In this document: positions 6,375 through 8,438 of the stretch, in pieces | How the letters are laid out: the number at the start of each line of letters is the position of its first letter | Position numbering within the stretch: position 1 is the stretch's first letter | Notes under the pieces: generated by a model | What the model saw: the letters and a program-made list of their open reading frames with translations, nothing else | Told to the model about the DNA's origin: nothing | Database searches by the model: none | NCBI GenBank assembly: GCA_030608745.1 | Contig: JAUWDQ010000115.1 | Coordinates: 1 to 8,438 of the forward strand | Origin: Pseudomonadota bacterium | GTDB taxonomy: Bacteria; Desulfobacterota; BSN033; WVXP01; G020346125 | DNA: 8,438 bases | Reading direction: 5' to 3' | Translations under genes and position numbers: made by a program

Positions 6375-7329
6375 AGAGATAAGGATAGAAGATTTAGATC
6401 CCGGAAAATTCATCGAACAAAAAGTACAGGAAATTTCCTCTGTTGTTGGGAGTGGGTTAGCAATTAACGCACTGTCAGGCGGAGTCGATTCTTCCACGGT
6501 CACGATGTTAGGATATAGGGCATTGGGAGAGAGGCTCAAGACATATTTCATAGAGAATGGTTTAATGAGACACGATGAACCACAAAAGATTGTTTCCCTG
6601 TTTGAGGGATTGGGTGTCCCCGTAGAAATAGTTGATGTACAAAAACAATTCTTCGATGCTCTCAAGGGTCTAAGGGACCCTGAGGAAAAGAGAGAAGCTA
6701 TTACCCAGGCATTTTACCGAGATGTTTTTGGTCAGCTTGTAAGAGAAAGTGGTGCGAAATATCTCCTTCAGGGCACCAATTATACAGATGTAGAGGAAAC
6801 TGTAGCGGGAATTAAACGACAGCACAACATTCTTGAACAGCTTGGAATCGATACAGAAAAAAGATACGGGTATGTGGTGATAGAACCTGCAATACAATTG
6901 AGAAAACCAGCGATACGGGAAGTTGCAAAAGCTTTGGGACTGCCGGAGGGAATATATCATAGACCGCCTTTTCCCGGTCCCGCTTTGGCTGCGAGGATAA
7001 TAGGAGAAGTAATACCAGAAAGGGTAGAGATTGTAAGAAGAGCCACAAAAATAGTTGAGGAAGAATTATGTGACACGGGGGCATTCCAGTATTTAGCGAT
7101 TCTCCATGATGATAGAGTTACCGGGGTAAGAAAAGGAAAGAGAGATTATGGTTTTCAAATAGAAGTAAGATGTTGGGAGAGTAAAGATGCCATAATGGGC
7201 TCACCGACGAGGCTCCCTTACGATGTTTTAGATAGATTAGCGGAGAGAATTACAACGGAAGTGCCAGGTGTTGTCAGTGTTACCTATAACATAACCCACA
7301 AACCCCCTTCGACCATAGAGGCTATTTAG
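6364..7329 (+). CDS. Stand-alone GMP synthetase ATP-pyrophosphatase subunit-like protein (GuaA C-terminal part)
   Basis: The 321-residue protein matches the synthetase part of GMP synthetase (GuaA), which adenylates XMP with ATP and aminates it to GMP. The N-type PP-loop SGGVDSS is at 38-44. Further GuaA landmarks are DPEEKR at 105-110, LQGT at 135-138, RPPFPGPAL at 200-208 followed by RIIGEVIPER, the dimerisation-domain run RLPYDVLDR at 283-291, and KPPSTIE at 313-319. There is no glutaminase domain and none is encoded nearby, so it resembles the separate subunit B of archaea. It diverges from the canonical pattern: KSHHN is KRQHN (151-155), the PVRSVGV segment is DDRVTGV (249-255), and the usual WE end is AI. 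GAGGTGA (6354-6360) precedes the ATG closely. It lies 70 bases after carB and could be cotranscribed. It is AT-richer than carB, with many AGA, AGG and ATA codons. The family is secure; GMP synthesis as its job is only probable. Confidence 0.85.
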   Translation: MKIEEIRIEDLDPGKFIEQKVQEISSVVGSGLAINALSGGVDSSTVTMLGYRALGERLKTYFIENGLMRHDEPQKIVSLFEGLGVPVEIVDVQKQFFDALKGLRDPEEKREAITQAFYRDVFGQLVRESGAKYLLQGTNYTDVEETVAGIKRQHNILEQLGIDTEKRYGYVVIEPAIQLRKPAIREVAKALGLPEGIYHRPPFPGPALAARIIGEVIPERVEIVRRATKIVEEELCDTGAFQYLAILHDDRVTGVRKGKRDYGFQIEVRCWESKDAIMGSPTRLPYDVLDRLAERITTEVPGVVSVTYNITHKPPSTIEAI

Positions 7330-7370
7330 GAAAGGAATCCCCCCGGTAATGAGGTCCCTGTTTTGAGGAT

Positions 7371-7826
7371 TCATTGATGATGTGATAATTTTTCCCTCAA
7401 TTCGAGGTACATGCCCTTTGTTCGATTATTAAGCCGATAGGCTTTTATTAATTTCATTTTCCGTTTGTCATTTTCGACAACTGCCTTTTGGGTTAAGAAG
7501 GTCTCTAACCTGTAGTTCGCGGTCAATCGCTCGATGGCTAAAAACACATCTTCCTGGGTGGAGTAGTGATTTATCTCCGAATCCATGAGAAGCTGAGAGA
7601 TTGTTATGCCAACCATGCCGGCATCGAGGATCCTCAGGGCAACCCTGTCCTCAGTGGCGAGTTTATCGAAAAGCTCCCTTTTATAGTTGAATGCGGGCAA
7701 TTCTTCGTAATCATACGCAAAATTATCGGCTGAGATAGCAATTCCATTGGAGAAGTATTTCAACCCATGGGATTCAACCACATCCAAGAACGCCATATTC
7801 GAGTTTTTCTTCCTTCCCTTTTTCAT
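7371..7826 (-). CDS. Unrecognised 151-residue protein, possible winged-helix fold
   Basis: I do not recognise this protein. It begins with a strongly basic stretch (MKKGRKKNSN) and has no signal peptide or membrane segment. Residues about 58-132 could fold as a winged helix: a helix at EDRVALRILDAG, a second at TISQLLMDSE, a third at TQEDVFLAIERLTANYR, then a hydrophilic beta-wing-like part rich in K and R and ending in KLIKAYRLNN. That is inference from pattern only. A promoter lies directly upstream, with its predicted transcription start almost at the ATG, so translation may be leaderless or may begin at the internal ATG (residue 11, position 7796), which has GGAAGG-like sequence upstream. 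Its stop is 41 bases from the convergent stop of the GuaA-like gene, with no obvious terminator between them. Coding status is supported by the promoter, the length and a normal residue composition. Confidence 0.65.
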   Translation of the reverse strand: MKKGRKKNSNMAFLDVVESHGLKYFSNGIAISADNFAYDYEELPAFNYKRELFDKLATEDRVALRILDAGMVGITISQLLMDSEINHYSTQEDVFLAIERLTANYRLETFLTQKAVVENDKRKMKLIKAYRLNNRTKGMYLELREKLSHHQ

Positions 7827-7835
7827 TTCACCTAT

Positions 7836-7863
7836 ATTATAGCAGATTTTACGAGCGCCTCAA
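7836..7863 (-). promoter_or_regulatory. Promoter of the minus-strand gene
   Basis: Read on the minus strand, TTGAGG (7863-7858) and a perfect TATAAT (7841-7836) are separated by 16 bases. Transcription would start near 7829, only about 3 bases before the ATG at 7826, so the message would be nearly leaderless for that start codon. Confidence 0.6.
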
Positions 7864-7901
7864 AGAGATCTGTTGATTGTATATGAACTCAGGGCTCCAA
7901 T

Positions 7902-7967
7902 TGGAATAATGGATTGATGGAAAATACTGGAGTAGTGGAATAATGGAATATTGGAATGATGGGTTGA
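7902..7967. repeat. Octamer tandem array, consensus TGGAATRA
   Basis: Eight consecutive units begin with TGG: TGGAATAA, TGGATTGA, TGGAAAATAC (10 bases), TGGAGTAG, TGGAATAA, TGGAATAT, TGGAATGA and TGGGTTGA. Seven are exactly 8 bases long. The array is non-coding and lies between the promoter of the minus-strand gene and a hairpin. Confidence 0.8.
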
Positions 7968-7984
7968 GAAGAGGAAAGAACATT

Positions 7985-7999
7985 AGGGGCTTCGCCCCT
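7985..7999. repeat. AGGGG/CCCCT hairpin at the centre of a larger inverted repeat
   Basis: AGGGGCTTCGCCCCT forms a stem of 5-6 bp closing a TTC or CTTCG loop. Octamer units in opposite orientation lie on its two sides. No T-run follows on the plus strand, so a terminator is unlikely. Confidence 0.65.
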
Positions 8000-8028
8000 C
8001 GCCACTATTACAATCTTCCAACATTCCA
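7997..8028. repeat. Inverted octamer segment, partner of the tandem array
   Basis: On the minus strand the segment reads TGGAATGT, TGGAAGAT, TGTAATAG, TGGCGAGG, keeping the 8-base period. The first two units match the plus-strand units TGGAATAT and TGGAATGA at 7944-7959, so the two arms form an imperfect long inverted repeat around the hairpin at 7985-7999. Confidence 0.65.
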
Positions 8029-8115
8029 TGCGGATAGCATAACCAGCAGATTACGCTCAGGGACCACGGAATTCCCCGGAAAATCAGATAACTCCATCCC
8101 CCTTGCATTGACTTA

Positions 8116-8235
8116 ATGGGGAAAGGATGGTATGGAGTCTTCGGATATGTCAAAGAGATCATAGATAGGGGAGGCCGCCTTTTCCCGTTCAAGATTGATG
8201 ATCTCGTAAAAAGCCAAAATTCGATGGCAAAGTAA
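8116..8235 (+). pseudogene. Short coding-looking frame running into the repeat element
   Basis: A 39-codon frame begins MGKGWYGVFGYVKEIIDRGG and continues through RLFPFKIDDLVKS before ending inside the dispersed element. The part before the element has coding-like codon use (ATC, AAG, GAG, GAT) and a plausible protein composition. There is no ribosome binding site, and a stop closes the frame 24 bases upstream of the ATG. It may be the decayed 3' end of a gene whose end is now supplied by the element. I cannot name the family. Confidence 0.2.
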
Positions 8236-8292
8236 AAAGCTCCAAATTCAAGGCGCGCAAATCCTGAGGAATGAGGCGTACTTACAGTACGC
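8201..8292. repeat. Dispersed element, copy 2 (left half only)
   Basis: The segment from 8223 to 8283 matches 1617-1677 without gaps at 56 of 61 positions, including 35 consecutive identical bases (8249-8283). The end sequence GTAAAAAG is present at 8206-8213. The central hairpin is kept as a perfect 7-bp stem, GCGTACT (8276-8282) and AGTACGC (8286-8292), although the loop sequence differs from copy 1. Similarity stops right after the hairpin, so the right half is missing. Confidence 0.8.
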
Positions 8293-8312
8293 TCAATATC
8301 TTCCTTTTTCCA

Positions 8313-8341
8313 TTGACAAGCCCTCACAGTAGGACTAAACT
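8313..8341 (+). promoter_or_regulatory. Candidate promoter reading out of the window
   Basis: A consensus TTGACA (8313-8318) is followed after 17 bases by TAAACT (8336-8341, 4 of 6 matches to TATAAT). It would drive a gene beyond the right edge, but no start codon with a ribosome binding site is seen within the remaining bases. Confidence 0.35.
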
Positions 8342-8438
8342 CAAGTTCTAGAATATGCAGAATAATGAATTATGCCTATAATAAGTGCTTGGAGCCGACT
8401 TGATGACTCTGAAGCTCTAGCAGGTCAGCGAAACTGCT

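Larger units (their letters stand above)
7827..8438. other. 612-base terminal region without a convincing gene
   Basis: The region contains, in order, the promoter of the minus-strand gene, an octamer tandem array (7902-7967), a hairpin (7985-7999), an inverted octamer segment (7997-8028), a short coding-looking frame (8116-8235), a half copy of the dispersed element (8201-8292) and an outward promoter-like pair (8313-8341). Nothing recognisable is seen from 8342 to the end. A 114-codon minus-strand frame across 7983-8327 runs through the repeats and is not credible. Confidence 0.6.

Noticed and set aside
7330..7370. Bidirectional terminator between the convergent genes
   Set aside because: No stable inverted repeat with a T-run could be found in these 41 bases.
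7902..8028. CRISPR array
   Set aside because: The repeated units are only 8 bases and contiguous, without spacers, and no cas gene is present.
7983..8327. 114-codon minus-strand frame
   Set aside because: It crosses the hairpin and both repeat types, has no ribosome binding site, and its carboxyl end is encoded by the hairpin arm.

Overview
The window looks like a piece of a Gram-negative bacterial chromosome, most likely from the Desulfobacterota (Deltaproteobacteria) or a close lineage. That placement is an inference. It rests on the protein families present, on strong Shine-Dalgarno sites, and on two copies of a dispersed element of a style I associate with that group. No rRNA, tRNA or CRISPR array is visible.

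Layout. (1) 21-1384: a two-gene operon encodes an exported single-HKD phospholipase D/nuclease-family protein and a protein that fuses a MerR/excisionase-type DNA-binding domain to an HD-GYP phosphodiesterase domain. (2) 1385-1834: a 450-base gap holds an approximately 190-bp element with inverted ends and a nested REP-like palindrome. (3) 1835-2770: a diacylglycerol-kinase-family lipid kinase. (4) 2771-3083: a gap with a near-consensus sigma-70 promoter and a leader hairpin. (5) 3084-6293: full-length carB, the large subunit of carbamoyl-phosphate synthetase. (6) 6364-7329: a stand-alone GMP-synthetase-type ATP pyrophosphatase (GuaA C-terminal part only), AT-richer and with different codon use. 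(7) 7371-7826 on the minus strand: an unrecognised small protein, convergent with the previous gene and with its own promoter. (8) 7827-8438: a 612-base tail without a convincing gene. It holds an 8-bp tandem array with an inverted counterpart around a hairpin, a half-copy of the element seen at 1591-1783, and a possible outward promoter.

How the genes relate. The first operon pairs an exported phosphodiesterase-fold enzyme with a putative cyclic-di-GMP-type regulator that may bind DNA directly. CarB and the GuaA-like protein are both ATP-using synthetase modules that normally take ammonia from a class I glutaminase partner (CarA, or the GuaA N-terminal domain). Neither partner is encoded here, so each must find one elsewhere, or the GuaA-like protein may use free ammonia or another substrate. 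The clearest points for follow-up are that orphan GuaA-like enzyme, the degenerate last motif of the HD-GYP protein, and the repeat architecture of the non-coding stretches. I did not identify a clearly new multi-gene system.
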